Positions 17,636 through 27,864 are shown, counted from the stretch's first letter. The stretch is 64,000 nt of DNA from Alphaproteobacteria bacterium (GCA_030428615.1 JAUIDN010000004.1:62001-126000), one strand, 5' to 3'. The notes: generated by a model from the letters alone, not told the origin. Translations and numbers: made by a program.

Positions 17636-17870
17636 TTATTTTTCAGTTTCTGTATCGTCCTTGGTGGACTCGTTTTCTTTTTTCAAGAATCCGGCAGCTT
17701 GCTCATCATGTTCGTTTTTTTGAGAAGACGGCATCGCCCTTGTGCGCTCACTAATTTGGTGGACTTTTGATGCGTTATCCAGGTTCCGCACACTCGTGAT
17801 CGAGGTAATGGATTCACCATCTTTTAGGAAATTGAGCACATCTTTTTTATTAAAGCAAGAGTGTTATCTG
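17636..17870 (-). pseudogene. Truncated 3-prime copy of the membrane-protein gene at 20289-22175
   Basis: The frame 17839-17636 (67 codons, GTG first) matches the last 67 residues of the 628-residue membrane protein with only ten differences by eye; both end D-D/E-T-E-T-E-K. Nucleotide similarity runs on upstream to about 17870, reaching the last bases of the lipocalin gene, and then stops. All membrane segments are missing, so no working protein of that kind can be made. Substitutions are in frame without indels. Together with its terminator hairpin this is the relic of a segmental duplication. Confidence 0.8.
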
Positions 17871-18397
17871 TAAATTAGTCTCTCTGTAGGGAAACCGTTG
17901 ATTTCAGCTTTTTCCAACAGTTTTGACAATGTGTCTTGCGGTAATGTTTCATCACGGGCTAGAATCCATAAATATTCACGCGTAGGGTCTCCCACCATCG
18001 CGTATTGGTAGTTCGGATCAAGGTCTATGATCCAGTAATCGCCCGCGAGGAATGATAGTTTTATACCTCTAAGTGGGAATTGAACTTTTAGTTTTGCATT
18101 TGTTTGCGGATCAGTAACCCAGGCCCGGCCGATTGCAGTGTCCTGTTTTCCGCCATCTTCAGGTAATATGCAGCTGTTTAATACTTTTATGTCGCCATCC
18201 TCACGCATCGAATAAAATGCTTTACTGTTGTTGCATCCTTCCTGAAACCAATGATCAATGCGGGCAATTTCGTTCCATTCACCCAAATAACGATTCAGGT
18301 CGACCTTCGGTACGGTTTCAAGTTCGGCGTGGTTTGAAGTGTTACCGGAACAGGCACCCAACATTAAAAAGGACAGAAGTGAACATCGAAATTTCAT
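17864..18397 (-). CDS. Lipocalin-family lipoprotein (Blc-like)
   Basis: A 177-residue lipoprotein. The lipobox L-G-A-C is at about residues 13-16, and the lipocalin signature Y-L-G-E-W-N-E-I-A-R-I-D-H-W-F follows the mature N-terminus; Y-x-Y-A-M-V-G-D-P and W-I-L-A-R are the later conserved strands of Blc. It would sit in the outer membrane and bind lipids or fatty acids under envelope stress. The ATG at 18397 has GGAG 8 nt ahead and is preferred over the ATG at 18436. The last codons fall at the boundary of the duplicated segment. Confidence 0.85.
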   Translation of the reverse strand: MKFRCSLLSFLMLGACSGNTSNHAELETVPKVDLNRYLGEWNEIARIDHWFQEGCNNSKAFYSMREDGDIKVLNSCILPEDGGKQDTAIGRAWVTDPQTNAKLKVQFPLRGIKLSFLAGDYWIIDLDPNYQYAMVGDPTREYLWILARDETLPQDTLSKLLEKAEINGFPTERLIYR

Positions 18398-18500
18398 TCT
18401 TATTCTCCAAAGTTTCCAACTGGGTTTGTTACGCATTCAGCAACTAGTTGGATTACACCTGACCTTGGAAAGGTGTTAAAGTATTAGCTTCCAGTATACT

Positions 18501-20069
18501 TTAATGGTTGAAATATTCGTCGTAATCAACCGCAACACCATAATCCGGGTCTTCGTCGGGAATTTGTTCCACGTTGCTTCCGGCTTTATGAAGTAAGGCT
18601 TTGCAGTCAGGGCTAAGGTGGCGCAGATGAATGGTCTTGTTGCGTCGGCTATACCGTTCTGTCAGGGTTTCTATGGCTTGAAGACCTGAATGGTCCCATA
18701 CCCTACTTTTCATGAAGTCAACAACGATGTCTTCAGGGTCATCTTTGGGGGTGAACATATCCTGAAAATTTGCAGTGCTGCCAAAGAATAGAGGGCCGCG
18801 AATATGATATATTTTATGACCTGCGTCGGCGAGTTCGGCGCGCACAGATACCCGCTTGGATGATCGCCACGCGAATACGAGCGCTGAAACAATTACGCCC
18901 ACAATGACCGCAACCGCAAGGTCGCTGTAAACAGTGACAATGGTCACGAGAATTATGACAAATGCGTCATGACGTGGTACGCGGTGCAAAACGCTCAAAC
19001 TTGACCAGGCAAACGTACCCAGCACAACCATAAACATCACACCGACAAGTGCTGCTACGGGAATTTGTTCAATAAGACCAGATGCCCACAGGATAAAGCA
19101 TAGCAGAAATAGCGCAGCAGATATGCCCGATAGTCGATTTCTACCGCCGGACTTTACATTGATCATGCTTTGACCAATCATTGCACAGCCTCCCATACCG
19201 CCAAAAAATCCGGTAACGACATTGGCTGCACCCTGCGCCGCGCATTCACGGCTGGCACCACCATGCGTTTCGGTCATTTCCGCGACTAAATTTAGGGTCA
19301 GCAAGCTTTCGATCAGACCAATCGCGGCTAGAATGAAGCTGTAGGGCAGGATTATTTTTAGGGTTTCCAGGGTAAATGGGATATCCGGAATAGCAAAAGC
19401 GGGCAGCCCTCCTTTGATTGAGGCAAGATCGCCCACTCTTGGTACATCAATGTTAAAGCCAATGACAATCAGCGAGACAGCAACAATCCCCATCAGCGGG
19501 GCAGGGATGCTACGAATAATTTTTGGCGAAGCCCAGATAATGGCCATAGTCAGGATTACCAGCCCGATGGTCATATAAAGCGGAAACCCAGTCATCCATG
19601 TTTGATTGCCAAGATGGTCTTCGACTTTAAATTGGCTAAGTTGTGCCAAAAAAATAACAATCGCGAGACCGTTCACAAAACCAAGCATCACCGGATGGGG
19701 AACCATGCGGATAAATTTACCCAGTTTAAATATGCCGGCGAGTATCTGCAGAACTCCCATTAAAATGACAGTCGCGAATAAATATTGAATGCCGTGTGTT
19801 GCAACCAGTGCCACCATCACCACGGCCAGTGCGCCAGTGGCGCCCGATATCATTCCGGGGCGCCCGCCAAAAGAAGCGGTAATTAAACCGACGATAAATG
19901 CCGCGTAAAGACCGACAAGCGGATGAACCCCGGCGACGAAAGAAAAGGCAACGGCTTCCGGCACGAGCGCTAATGCCACCGTCAGGCCGGATAGAATTTC
20001 AGTTCTGTACCTAGCGAAAACACCTGTTGATTTTGGTTCAATGATTGGCAGATCAGGTGCCGTTTGCAT
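18501..20069 (-). CDS. SulP-family anion transporter with STAS domain
   Basis: A 522-residue inner-membrane transporter with 12-14 hydrophobic segments; G-L-T-V-A-L-A-L-V-P-E-A-V-A-F-S near the N-terminus and Q-G-A-A-N-V-V-T-G-F-F-G-G-M-G-G in the middle are SulP hallmarks. A cytoplasmic STAS domain takes the last 110 residues or so. Sulfate, bicarbonate or a dicarboxylate are possible substrates. The ATG at 20069 has AGGA 7 nt ahead and gives the family N-terminus; the frame itself is open further upstream. Confidence 0.9.
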   Translation of the reverse strand: MQTAPDLPIIEPKSTGVFARYRTEILSGLTVALALVPEAVAFSFVAGVHPLVGLYAAFIVGLITASFGGRPGMISGATGALAVVMVALVATHGIQYLFATVILMGVLQILAGIFKLGKFIRMVPHPVMLGFVNGLAIVIFLAQLSQFKVEDHLGNQTWMTGFPLYMTIGLVILTMAIIWASPKIIRSIPAPLMGIVAVSLIVIGFNIDVPRVGDLASIKGGLPAFAIPDIPFTLETLKIILPYSFILAAIGLIESLLTLNLVAEMTETHGGASRECAAQGAANVVTGFFGGMGGCAMIGQSMINVKSGGRNRLSGISAALFLLCFILWASGLIEQIPVAALVGVMFMVVLGTFAWSSLSVLHRVPRHDAFVIILVTIVTVYSDLAVAVIVGVIVSALVFAWRSSKRVSVRAELADAGHKIYHIRGPLFFGSTANFQDMFTPKDDPEDIVVDFMKSRVWDHSGLQAIETLTERYSRRNKTIHLRHLSPDCKALLHKAGSNVEQIPDEDPDYGVAVDYDEYFNH

Positions 20070-20229
20070 AATTTTTCCTAAACGTGAACTCGTGCATAAG
20101 CGGCGCACTATAGAGGGGCGAGAAATTAATGCAATGTAATTACTGTAAAATTTTTGTTGCAAAAACTGGACGGGCGCTCCCCGGCCTATCTCTGCGGAAA
20201 GACGATATCTATGTATGGATTAAAAATAA

Positions 20230-20260
20230 TTAACCCGCTAAGTTGGGCACTTAGCGGGTT
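20230..20260 (-). terminator. Terminator hairpin, copy 2 of 3
   Basis: AACCCGCTAAG and CTTAGCGGGTT form an 11-bp stem; read on the minus strand it is followed by AATTATTTTTAA. It lies just after the stop of the 628-residue membrane protein gene. Sequence and loop are almost those of the copy at 22346-22376. Confidence 0.8.
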
Positions 20261-20288
20261 AGCAATTTGTAGGGTTTTAAAATCATAT

Positions 20289-22175
20289 TTATTTTTCGGT
20301 TTCTGTTTCGTCGTTATCGGACTCGTTTTCTTTTTTCAAGAAACCGGCCGCTTGTTCATCATGCTCAATTTGCTGGGAAGACGGCATCGCCCTTGTTCGC
20401 TCGTTAATCTGATGAATTTTTGACGCATTATCCAAGTCCCGCACACTTGTGATCGAAGCAATGGATTCACGGTCTTTTAGGAAATTGAGCACATCTTCTT
20501 TTATTAAGGCAAGATTGCTATCTGATTTGTGCATTTCAAGTATGTATCTCGGATGCTCCAGGTTTTTCATTCCCGTTGCCGCGAATGTCGCACTCACCAG
20601 TCGTGATACAATGATCCACGGAGTAATGCTACTTCTGACCAAAGTATTTTCGGATCGCGTGCTGTCGTGTATTCCGGTTCCAGTTGAAATTTTTGATTCT
20701 GTAAATGTTCCTTCACATTTGAAGTAGACGATAAGTGATTCAAATTGCATTTCAGCATAAAAAAGATGAGCAGAATTAGCCATGACCCGGGCAAACGAAT
20801 TTATAATAAAACCTATCAACAGGTAATGTGCGGCCGTCATTGATAAATTAACCAAATTTGAGAATTCTGCTGATGTTGTTGTTAAATTTCCGAAATCCAG
20901 ATCTTTTGCATATGAATATACGGAAGGAATTGAGTGAGCCAGCAGATAGGTAAATGCTATACCGACAACATAAAGAATATTGGCGGACAGCAGACTAACT
21001 ACTCTTGTTTTTGAGAATGCTTCTCCTAAATTCATCTCAAACACTTTTGGCTGTATTTCCTGAATCATGATCCCATCAAATGACCCTTTTCCTTCAACCT
21101 GTGCATTTAATTTAGGATCGAGTTCCCGATATACCCGGTTTGGAACCTCTTTATATCGCCTGTTGGCCATAACAAGGTTATCGAGGTTTATAAATATCTC
21201 GTTTGGATGAATTGACTCCTGCCAGTTTTCCCGCAGTTCAGAAACTTCGGTTCGCGGATCAGCGAACTGAATGCGATATTTTAACATCGTGATAATGGCA
21301 AATGAACTCAACGCGGCAGCAACCAGAATCCCAATAAGGTATAAAACTGGGTTTAGCGAGGGCAGGGCGTCAAAAAAACTTTCTACCTCGGCTGCCGTTA
21401 TATTGGTACTGCTCATTAATGTGGACAGGCCAAGACCGATGGCAACCGGCATAATTATCGAAAATGATATTATTTTTGCCAGGGTGGTTCCACCCAATGT
21501 TTGAATGGTTTTTTCGGCGTCCCTGAATATGGCCCGTCCTGCGGAAAACCAGACTATTGCGATATACACCGTCAACAATGTGGAATAAATAGGAAACGTC
21601 AGTTTGCCAGCTTCCCCAGTGAAACCCGCTAGTGTTACCAATGCGATAAACGCATATGCAATAAGCGATGTAATAGTATTTATCCAGGCACCAAAAATTC
21701 GTTGCGCCATATTGCGAATTGGATATGGCATATAAAGTAATTTCGGCAGTACGCTGTGAAGCAAACGGGCAAGAAAACCATCTGGCTCTACAAATGTAAT
21801 GTTTTTACGGCCAACCAGCATTTCCTCAAGTTCATCTTTGTTATACTGAACGTATGTAGATTCTTCCTGAGCACTGCTGCTTTCCGATTTGCTATAGTTA
21901 AGTGACAGTGACGTCGGCGGGTTACGGCCGACAAAATATCTCAATGTAGCAAGTATGCCGCCGCTGAGCACTCTTATCCCGAATGCCAGAACTGAAATAC
22001 CAAATATTATTAAAATCCACCCCACCGTTTGGTCTTCATTAACTTGTGCAACCGCTTGAAATAAAAGAATTATACCGATTGCCACCTGTATGCCACCCCT
22101 GATTGCGGTGACTACCCCCTCTTTTTTAAATGGATTTTTTAAGCCAAGATCCAGCGACCCATAATCGAAAGCCAT
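20289..22175 (-). CDS. Large multi-pass membrane protein of unknown function
   Basis: A 628-residue protein that I do not recognise. It shows about eight hydrophobic segments, near residues 24-45, 50-75, 165-187, 195-215, 230-250, 270-297, 400-425 and 450-475, grouped as two, then four, then two. Between them lie a soluble loop (75-160) and a central soluble stretch (300-395), and the last 150 residues form a hydrophilic, probably cytoplasmic tail that becomes very acidic (E-N-E-S-D-N-D-E-T-E-T-E-K). A truncated copy of the tail exists at 17636-17870. No enzyme motif is seen. Possibly a stress or envelope protein; this is a guess. Confidence 0.75.
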   Translation of the reverse strand: MAFDYGSLDLGLKNPFKKEGVVTAIRGGIQVAIGIILLFQAVAQVNEDQTVGWILIIFGISVLAFGIRVLSGGILATLRYFVGRNPPTSLSLNYSKSESSSAQEESTYVQYNKDELEEMLVGRKNITFVEPDGFLARLLHSVLPKLLYMPYPIRNMAQRIFGAWINTITSLIAYAFIALVTLAGFTGEAGKLTFPIYSTLLTVYIAIVWFSAGRAIFRDAEKTIQTLGGTTLAKIISFSIIMPVAIGLGLSTLMSSTNITAAEVESFFDALPSLNPVLYLIGILVAAALSSFAIITMLKYRIQFADPRTEVSELRENWQESIHPNEIFINLDNLVMANRRYKEVPNRVYRELDPKLNAQVEGKGSFDGIMIQEIQPKVFEMNLGEAFSKTRVVSLLSANILYVVGIAFTYLLAHSIPSVYSYAKDLDFGNLTTTSAEFSNLVNLSMTAAHYLLIGFIINSFARVMANSAHLFYAEMQFESLIVYFKCEGTFTESKISTGTGIHDSTRSENTLVRSSITPWIIVSRLVSATFAATGMKNLEHPRYILEMHKSDSNLALIKEDVLNFLKDRESIASITSVRDLDNASKIHQINERTRAMPSSQQIEHDEQAAGFLKKENESDNDETETEK

Positions 22176-22345
22176 CTCTATTCTCCCCTTTTACCAGATT
22201 TTTCTATCCGCCCATTCTTATACCCGGAGACTACAGTTTACCTGTATGTTATGTATATATGTGCTATGACTTAAACATATTTATATGGCCTAGTCACGTG
22301 AATAATTTTCGCTCAATGATAAACGAAAATGGCCATAAAAACAAT

Positions 22346-22376
22346 TAACCCGCTAAGTTGGGCGCTTAGCGGGTTA
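22346..22376 (-). terminator. Terminator hairpin, copy 3 of 3
   Basis: AACCCGCTAAG and CTTAGCGGGTT again form an 11-bp stem, followed on the minus strand by AATTGTTTTTA. It stands downstream of ccrM and differs from copy 2 at a single loop base, although the genes they follow are unrelated. Confidence 0.8.
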
Positions 22377-22399
22377 CTTACCGGAGAAGGTAAATAGTT

Positions 22400-22423
22400 A
22401 ATATTATCGGGGAAGATAATATT
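22400..22423. terminator. Second hairpin downstream of ccrM
   Basis: A perfect 9-bp stem AATATTATC / GATAATATT with loop GGGGAA, 41 bp after the ccrM stop. It is AT-rich and lacks a clean T run, so it may protect mRNA ends rather than terminate; copy 3 of the other hairpin lies just beyond. Confidence 0.5.
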
Positions 22424-22464
22424 GCTTCTTTTATTATTATTATTCCTCTACTAAAAACAACATA

Positions 22465-23673
<1,209 letters not shown>

Positions 23674-23701
<28 letters not shown>

Positions 23702-24312
23702 ATTAGGTCACGAATTGGTGCGAATGACTTTCGGTGAAAACGACTCGGACCCACAAGATTTAGTGCTTCCATATGCTCCCGCGTACCATATCCGGAATTT
23801 CGATCCCAGCCGTATTCAGGGTGAATTTCACTAAGTTTTTTCATTAAAAAATCACGCTTTATTTTAGCAATTATCGATGCGGCGGCGATGGAAACGGATT
23901 TTTGATCGCCTTTTATGACCGCAGTGGCGGGTGCTTCGAAATCGGGAAGACGGTTTCCATCGACCAGAATATGGTCTACTTTTCGGGGTAAATTTTCCAC
24001 GGCACGTTTCATGGCAAGCATTGACGCATGCAGTATATTCAGATCATCTATTTCCTCCAGCGACGCTTCACCGAAGGCGTGCTCAGCACATGCTAAAATG
24101 ACATCGTTTAGATATTGCCTTTTTTTTGCACTCAACTTTTTTGAATCGTTTAAGTCGTGGGGAATATTTTCAGGATCAAGGATCACCGCCGCCGCAATGA
24201 CCGGCCCGGCGAGTGGTCCGCGACCCACTTCATCGACACCGCAAATAAGTTTGTGCGGTGCTCCGATTTTGATTTCAAGATCATAAGTGGGTTTTGGACT
24301 TTGATTTTTCAT
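23674..24312 (-). CDS. rnhB: Ribonuclease HII
   Basis: A 212-residue enzyme that removes RNA from RNA/DNA hybrids, including single ribonucleotides in DNA. The active-site motif C-G-V-D-E-V-G-R-G-P-L-A-G-P places the catalytic Asp and Glu at 27-28; I-L-V-D-G and S-I-A-A-A-S-I-I-A-K follow, and the G-Y-G-T tract near the C-terminus is typical. Its 3-prime end lies in the ccrM promoter region, and the two genes are probably expressed in part together. Confidence 0.96.
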
Positions 24313-24355
24313 GCGCCGACTATAGACTTTGAAAAACGATCAATAAAGAGCAAAC

Positions 24356-24991
24356 ATGAGCATAACGATCATAATACCGACCCTGAAGCTTGACGATGAG
24401 TTGAAGGAAATTTTAAGTATCCTTCCGGATGATGTGATTATTGTCAATGGCGGCCCGGAAAGTTATTCATTTAAGGATCGGACTATCATCAACACAAATC
24501 CTGGGCGTGGGTTGCAGCTTAAGACCGGTGCCCAGTTCGCCACGGGCGACTGGCTTTTCTTTCTTCATTCAGATTGCACTCTGACCAAAGGATGGATGAA
24601 GGTTCTGGTTGATCATATACAAAAGCACCCGGACAAGGCGTTCGTATTTCGCCTTCGGTTTGATGATGATGGTTTTTTTCCGCGCCTGCTTGAATATTGG
24701 GTGCGGTTTCGCTGCTGGTTATTTGCGCTTCCTTATGGCGATCAGGGGCTTTTTATATCCCGCGCGCTTTATGATGAGATTGGCGGGTTTAACGATATGC
24801 CATTGATGGAAGACGTTGATATCATAAAGCGTATCGGGCGCTTGAGGCTTCGGATCGGAAAGCATGTGATTATCACGTCGGCGGAAAAATATAATAAATA
24901 TGGGTATCTTTTCCGTATGCTTCGAAACGGGTTCTGCCTGCTTCTTTATAAATTGGGGGTCGACCCCGCGACCATCAGGAAAATATACTGA
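24356..24991 (+). CDS. TIGR04283-type glycosyltransferase (GT2 fold)
   Basis: A 211-residue family 2 glycosyltransferase with I-I-I-P-T-L at the start, N-P-G-R-G-L-Q-L-K-T-G near 48-58, the metal-binding L-H-S-D-C-T motif near 69-74, and P-L-M-E-D-V-D later. N-x-G-R-G-x-Q and the short length fit TIGR04283, named for a suggested role in arsenosugar biosynthesis. Its stop overlaps the start of the next gene by one base (TGATG). No arsenic methylase or radical-SAM partner lies near, so the product is open. Confidence 0.75.
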   Translation: MSITIIIPTLKLDDELKEILSILPDDVIIVNGGPESYSFKDRTIINTNPGRGLQLKTGAQFATGDWLFFLHSDCTLTKGWMKVLVDHIQKHPDKAFVFRLRFDDDGFFPRLLEYWVRFRCWLFALPYGDQGLFISRALYDEIGGFNDMPLMEDVDIIKRIGRLRLRIGKHVIITSAEKYNKYGYLFRMLRNGFCLLLYKLGVDPATIRKIY

Positions 24992-25560
24992 TGAAAAAAG
25001 GCATTCTCATTATATTTGTGAAAGAACCCCGACTGGGCCGTGTTAAAACGCGGCTCGCGAAGGATATTGGCCGCTTTAAAGCGTGGCGTTTTTATCGCAG
25101 AACGTTAGGGGTGCTTATCAAACGTGTCGGGCGGGGAAACTGGAAAACAATTATCTGTGTCTCGCCGGATGATTATAAAGGTGCCTTTTTCGGTGATGAC
25201 TTTGACATCATCCCCCAGGGCGGCGGCGATCTGGGGCAGCGGATGCAGCGGGTATTTGATACGTTAGGTGCTGGGCCGCTGGTATTAATTGGTGGTGATA
25301 TCCCGGGAATGAGAAAACACCACATCACCAACGCCTTTAACGCTCTAAAAAACAAGGATATTGTTTTTGGCCCTGCCACGGACGGCGGGTACTGGCTTGT
25401 GGGGATGCGCCGTCGCCGTTCGCGCATTGCGCCGTTTGACGGGGTGCGCTGGTCGACAGAATATGCCCTTAAAGATACGGTGGCAAATATCAATCTTCGA
25501 AACCGCGTTGATTTTACCGACATGCTCAATGATGTGGATGAGTCCGGGGATTTAGTTTAA
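24991..25560 (+). CDS. TIGR04282/DUF2064 nucleotidyltransferase-like protein
   Basis: A 189-residue protein related to CofC-type nucleotidyltransferases: F-V-K-E-P-R-L-G-R-V-K-T-R-L-A near the N-terminus, G-G-D-I-P-G near 95-100 and G-P-A-T-D-G-G-Y-W-L-V-G near 125-136 are the family marks. It forms a two-gene operon with the TIGR04283 gene, an arrangement seen in many genomes. Its TAA overlaps the convergent neighbour stop by 3 bp. Confidence 0.78.
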   Translation: MKKGILIIFVKEPRLGRVKTRLAKDIGRFKAWRFYRRTLGVLIKRVGRGNWKTIICVSPDDYKGAFFGDDFDIIPQGGGDLGQRMQRVFDTLGAGPLVLIGGDIPGMRKHHITNAFNALKNKDIVFGPATDGGYWLVGMRRRRSRIAPFDGVRWSTEYALKDTVANINLRNRVDFTDMLNDVDESGDLV

Positions 25561-26357
25561 TACTTAATATTACTTGTTGTAATTGTTTTAAATATGGTTG
25601 ATTTGTGGATAGAGTATATTTGAAAAAGTGTCCCTAGTTGGATTTCATGATTTATGCTCAATTTAGTACTTCTTTTTTTTGTTTCTTTAACTTCGACTTT
25701 GGTGTCATTAAAATCAATGAAATTGCCAGCCCTTGCTTTAACAAATGATTTAAACATAAATTGTTCGTATTCATTTGAACCAACGTAAATACCCAGTCCA
25801 CTAGGTCTTTGCCTGCTGTTACGTAGTCCAAAAGATAAGTGGCCGACGATACGGCGCTTTTTATTGTCAATAATATTGTATGGAATGTTGGTTGGCGTCT
25901 TTTCTAATCTCGATCTAATGGAACTAACTGATATTGGGTCAATGAAACTAATGTATCCTGCATGAACTTGATCGAATATCCCGTTGTTGTCGAGGTCGAC
26001 AAAGCATCGCAACTGCGTGCTATTGCCATCAAGCATATCAAATTTTAATGAACCGCAAAAAACTGTTTTGAATTCCTCAACATGGATTTTAAAAAGGATA
26101 GTTCCTGCTAGGTAAATTTTTCCTCTTTCGTCAGTATAGTTCTGTTTAAGGATAGCTTCGTCCTGATACGTTATAGCATGAGAAAACGCTCTTTGTCCCC
26201 TGCTTACCTCGCTTTCGTATTCATTGAATGCTTTTCCTGAAATTTCAAAATAAGTTTTTGCTGAGAGTCTATTCACTTGCGCATTTAAACTGGTAGTAAA
26301 AACAAAGACGACGTAAAAAAATACTAATATCTTAGTGAATTGATTTCTTTGATACAT
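25557..26357 (-). CDS. Hypothetical secreted protein
   Basis: A 266-residue protein with a signal peptide from the ATG at 26357 (GGGG 7 nt ahead), likely cleaved after L-N-A. D-L-D-N-N-G-I-F-D (about 137-145) looks like a Ca-binding D-x-N-x-G-x-x-D loop. The rest is beta-rich without a family I recognise. Base composition is more AT-rich than the genes on both sides, so recent acquisition is possible. The frame extends further upstream to 26393 but without a better start. Confidence 0.6.
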   Translation of the reverse strand: MYQRNQFTKILVFFYVVFVFTTSLNAQVNRLSAKTYFEISGKAFNEYESEVSRGQRAFSHAITYQDEAILKQNYTDERGKIYLAGTILFKIHVEEFKTVFCGSLKFDMLDGNSTQLRCFVDLDNNGIFDQVHAGYISFIDPISVSSIRSRLEKTPTNIPYNIIDNKKRRIVGHLSFGLRNSRQRPSGLGIYVGSNEYEQFMFKSFVKARAGNFIDFNDTKVEVKETKKRSTKLSINHEIQLGTLFQIYSIHKSTIFKTITTSNIKY

Positions 26358-26670
26358 GAATATACCCCAATAAAAAATACAGAAAAATGTCAAGCTAAAC
26401 AGTATAAACTAATAGTAAGAAGTTATCTAAAAATTGTCCTTTCTTCAACAGTTTATTGAATAGAATCTGCGTGTAAGATACTGGTTGTAATCTGGATTAG
26501 ATGTTAAGAATGTTCTAGCCGTCATTGTTTCAAGGATACAACCTAGCGTAAAACATTGCACAAGATTCAATCCTAAGGTAATCCAATTGCTGATTCAAGC
26601 GGCCTGTTGTTGACTCCAATCCCAATTCCTCCCATTATAATTTCATTAAAATCATAAGGGAGAGAGACTA
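26358..26670. other. Intergenic stretch of 313 bp
   Basis: It separates two divergent genes and must hold both promoters. Three or four GANTC sites occur in its right half. GGGAGAGAG precedes the asparaginase start. No coding frame or RNA gene is evident. Confidence 0.4.
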
Positions 26671-27801
26671 ATGGCAAAAATGAACAGACGCGAAGTATTG
26701 GGGGCGGCGGCAACGGTTGCGGCGGTAACAGCAGTAGCAAGCGGTGCCAAGGGGCAGGCCCCCGCAATCATGAGCAGTTATAAACCACTTGTGGTCGCGG
26801 CGCATAACGGCAATCGGCTTAAAAATGACGATGGTGAAACCGGGGTACAGATCGCTTACCGCATGATGGCGGAAGGGGGGGACGTGCTTGATGCGACGAT
26901 TGCCTGTAACAACCTTCCTGAAAATTCGACAGAGGACAGCTCAGTCGGATACGGCGGACTTCCCGATGCCAATGGCGACGTGACCCTTGACGCGTGCTGT
27001 ATGCACGGCCCCATGAAACGGGCTGGTGGTGTCGCCTATATACAAGGGGTTCGCGCACCGTCCCATGTGGCAAAAGATGTGATGCTCAAAACCAATCACC
27101 ACCTTCTCGCCGGGCAGGGGGCGACCGATTTTGCCCGTGCCAATGGCCACAGAATAGAAGGCGATCTTAACAGTGAACATTCATTCAAACGCTATCTTGA
27201 ATGGAAAGAACGGGTGGAACGCGAAGGGGATAACCGCACATTCGCAGAACTCGGCCCCGATTTTATTGAAGAAAAAGGTTTCGAAGTTGCCTACCAGATG
27301 GCAAAGGAAGGTTTGATTGATATTGAACATATCCACGGGACCATCAATTGTAATGCGATTAACAACAAGGGCGACATTTGCGGGAATACAACGACATCGG
27401 GTCGCAGCTTTAAAGTCCCTGGCCGGGTCGGCGACAGCCCGATCCTTGGCGCAGGGCTTTATGTTAATAATGAAGTGGGTGCCGCCGGTTCAACCGGACT
27501 TGGTGAAATGAATCTTTATCATCTATGTTCATTCCTGATTGTAGAAAAAATGCGTGACGGAATGCACCCGAAAGATGCGGGTATGTTTGCGCTTCAGCGG
27601 GTTCGTGATTTTTGCATCGATAATCCACGCTATGTGAATGAAGAGGGCGAAATTGCCTTTAATCTTCAATTCTATATTCTGAACAAGAAAAGCGAATTTG
27701 CCGGTGTCGCCATGCGTGGCGGGCCGGAACGTTATTATTCGATGTGCGATGATAACGGACCACAGCATCTTGTGATGGATAGTGTTTATTGGGAAGACTA
27801 A
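26671..27801 (+). CDS. Exported N4-(beta-GlcNAc)-L-asparaginase / isoaspartyl peptidase-like Ntn hydrolase
   Basis: A 376-residue protein with a twin-arginine leader (N-R-R-E-V-L-G at 5-11, then an Ala-rich stretch to about 30). The Ntn-hydrolase core shows E-D-S-S-V-G-Y-G-G-L-P near 90, the self-cleavage and nucleophile region D-I-C-G-N-T-T-T-S-G near 236-245, and G-A-A-G-S-T-G-L-G-E near 272-281. It would split the Asn-sugar bond of glycoasparagine or an isoaspartyl bond in the periplasm after autoproteolysis. Good GGGAGAGAG ribosome-binding site; a terminator follows. Confidence 0.88.
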   Translation: MAKMNRREVLGAAATVAAVTAVASGAKGQAPAIMSSYKPLVVAAHNGNRLKNDDGETGVQIAYRMMAEGGDVLDATIACNNLPENSTEDSSVGYGGLPDANGDVTLDACCMHGPMKRAGGVAYIQGVRAPSHVAKDVMLKTNHHLLAGQGATDFARANGHRIEGDLNSEHSFKRYLEWKERVEREGDNRTFAELGPDFIEEKGFEVAYQMAKEGLIDIEHIHGTINCNAINNKGDICGNTTTSGRSFKVPGRVGDSPILGAGLYVNNEVGAAGSTGLGEMNLYHLCSFLIVEKMRDGMHPKDAGMFALQRVRDFCIDNPRYVNEEGEIAFNLQFYILNKKSEFAGVAMRGGPERYYSMCDDNGPQHLVMDSVYWED

Positions 27802-27832
27802 TCAAAAGAGATTATTTTATTCGAGACGTTAG

Positions 27833-27862
27833 CCCGCGACCATTTTTTGGTTGCGGGTTTTT
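27833..27862. terminator. Intrinsic terminator
   Basis: CCCGCGACC and GGTTGCGGG (one G-T pair) enclose a short T-rich loop and are followed by TTTTT. It closes the asparaginase gene and lies directly beside the moaB stop. Confidence 0.88.
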
Positions 27863-27864
27863 AA

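Noticed and set aside
17577-22376. Insertion-sequence ends or a composite transposon
   Set aside because: The repeated units are terminators and a gene tail in direct orientation; no transposase and no target duplication are visible.
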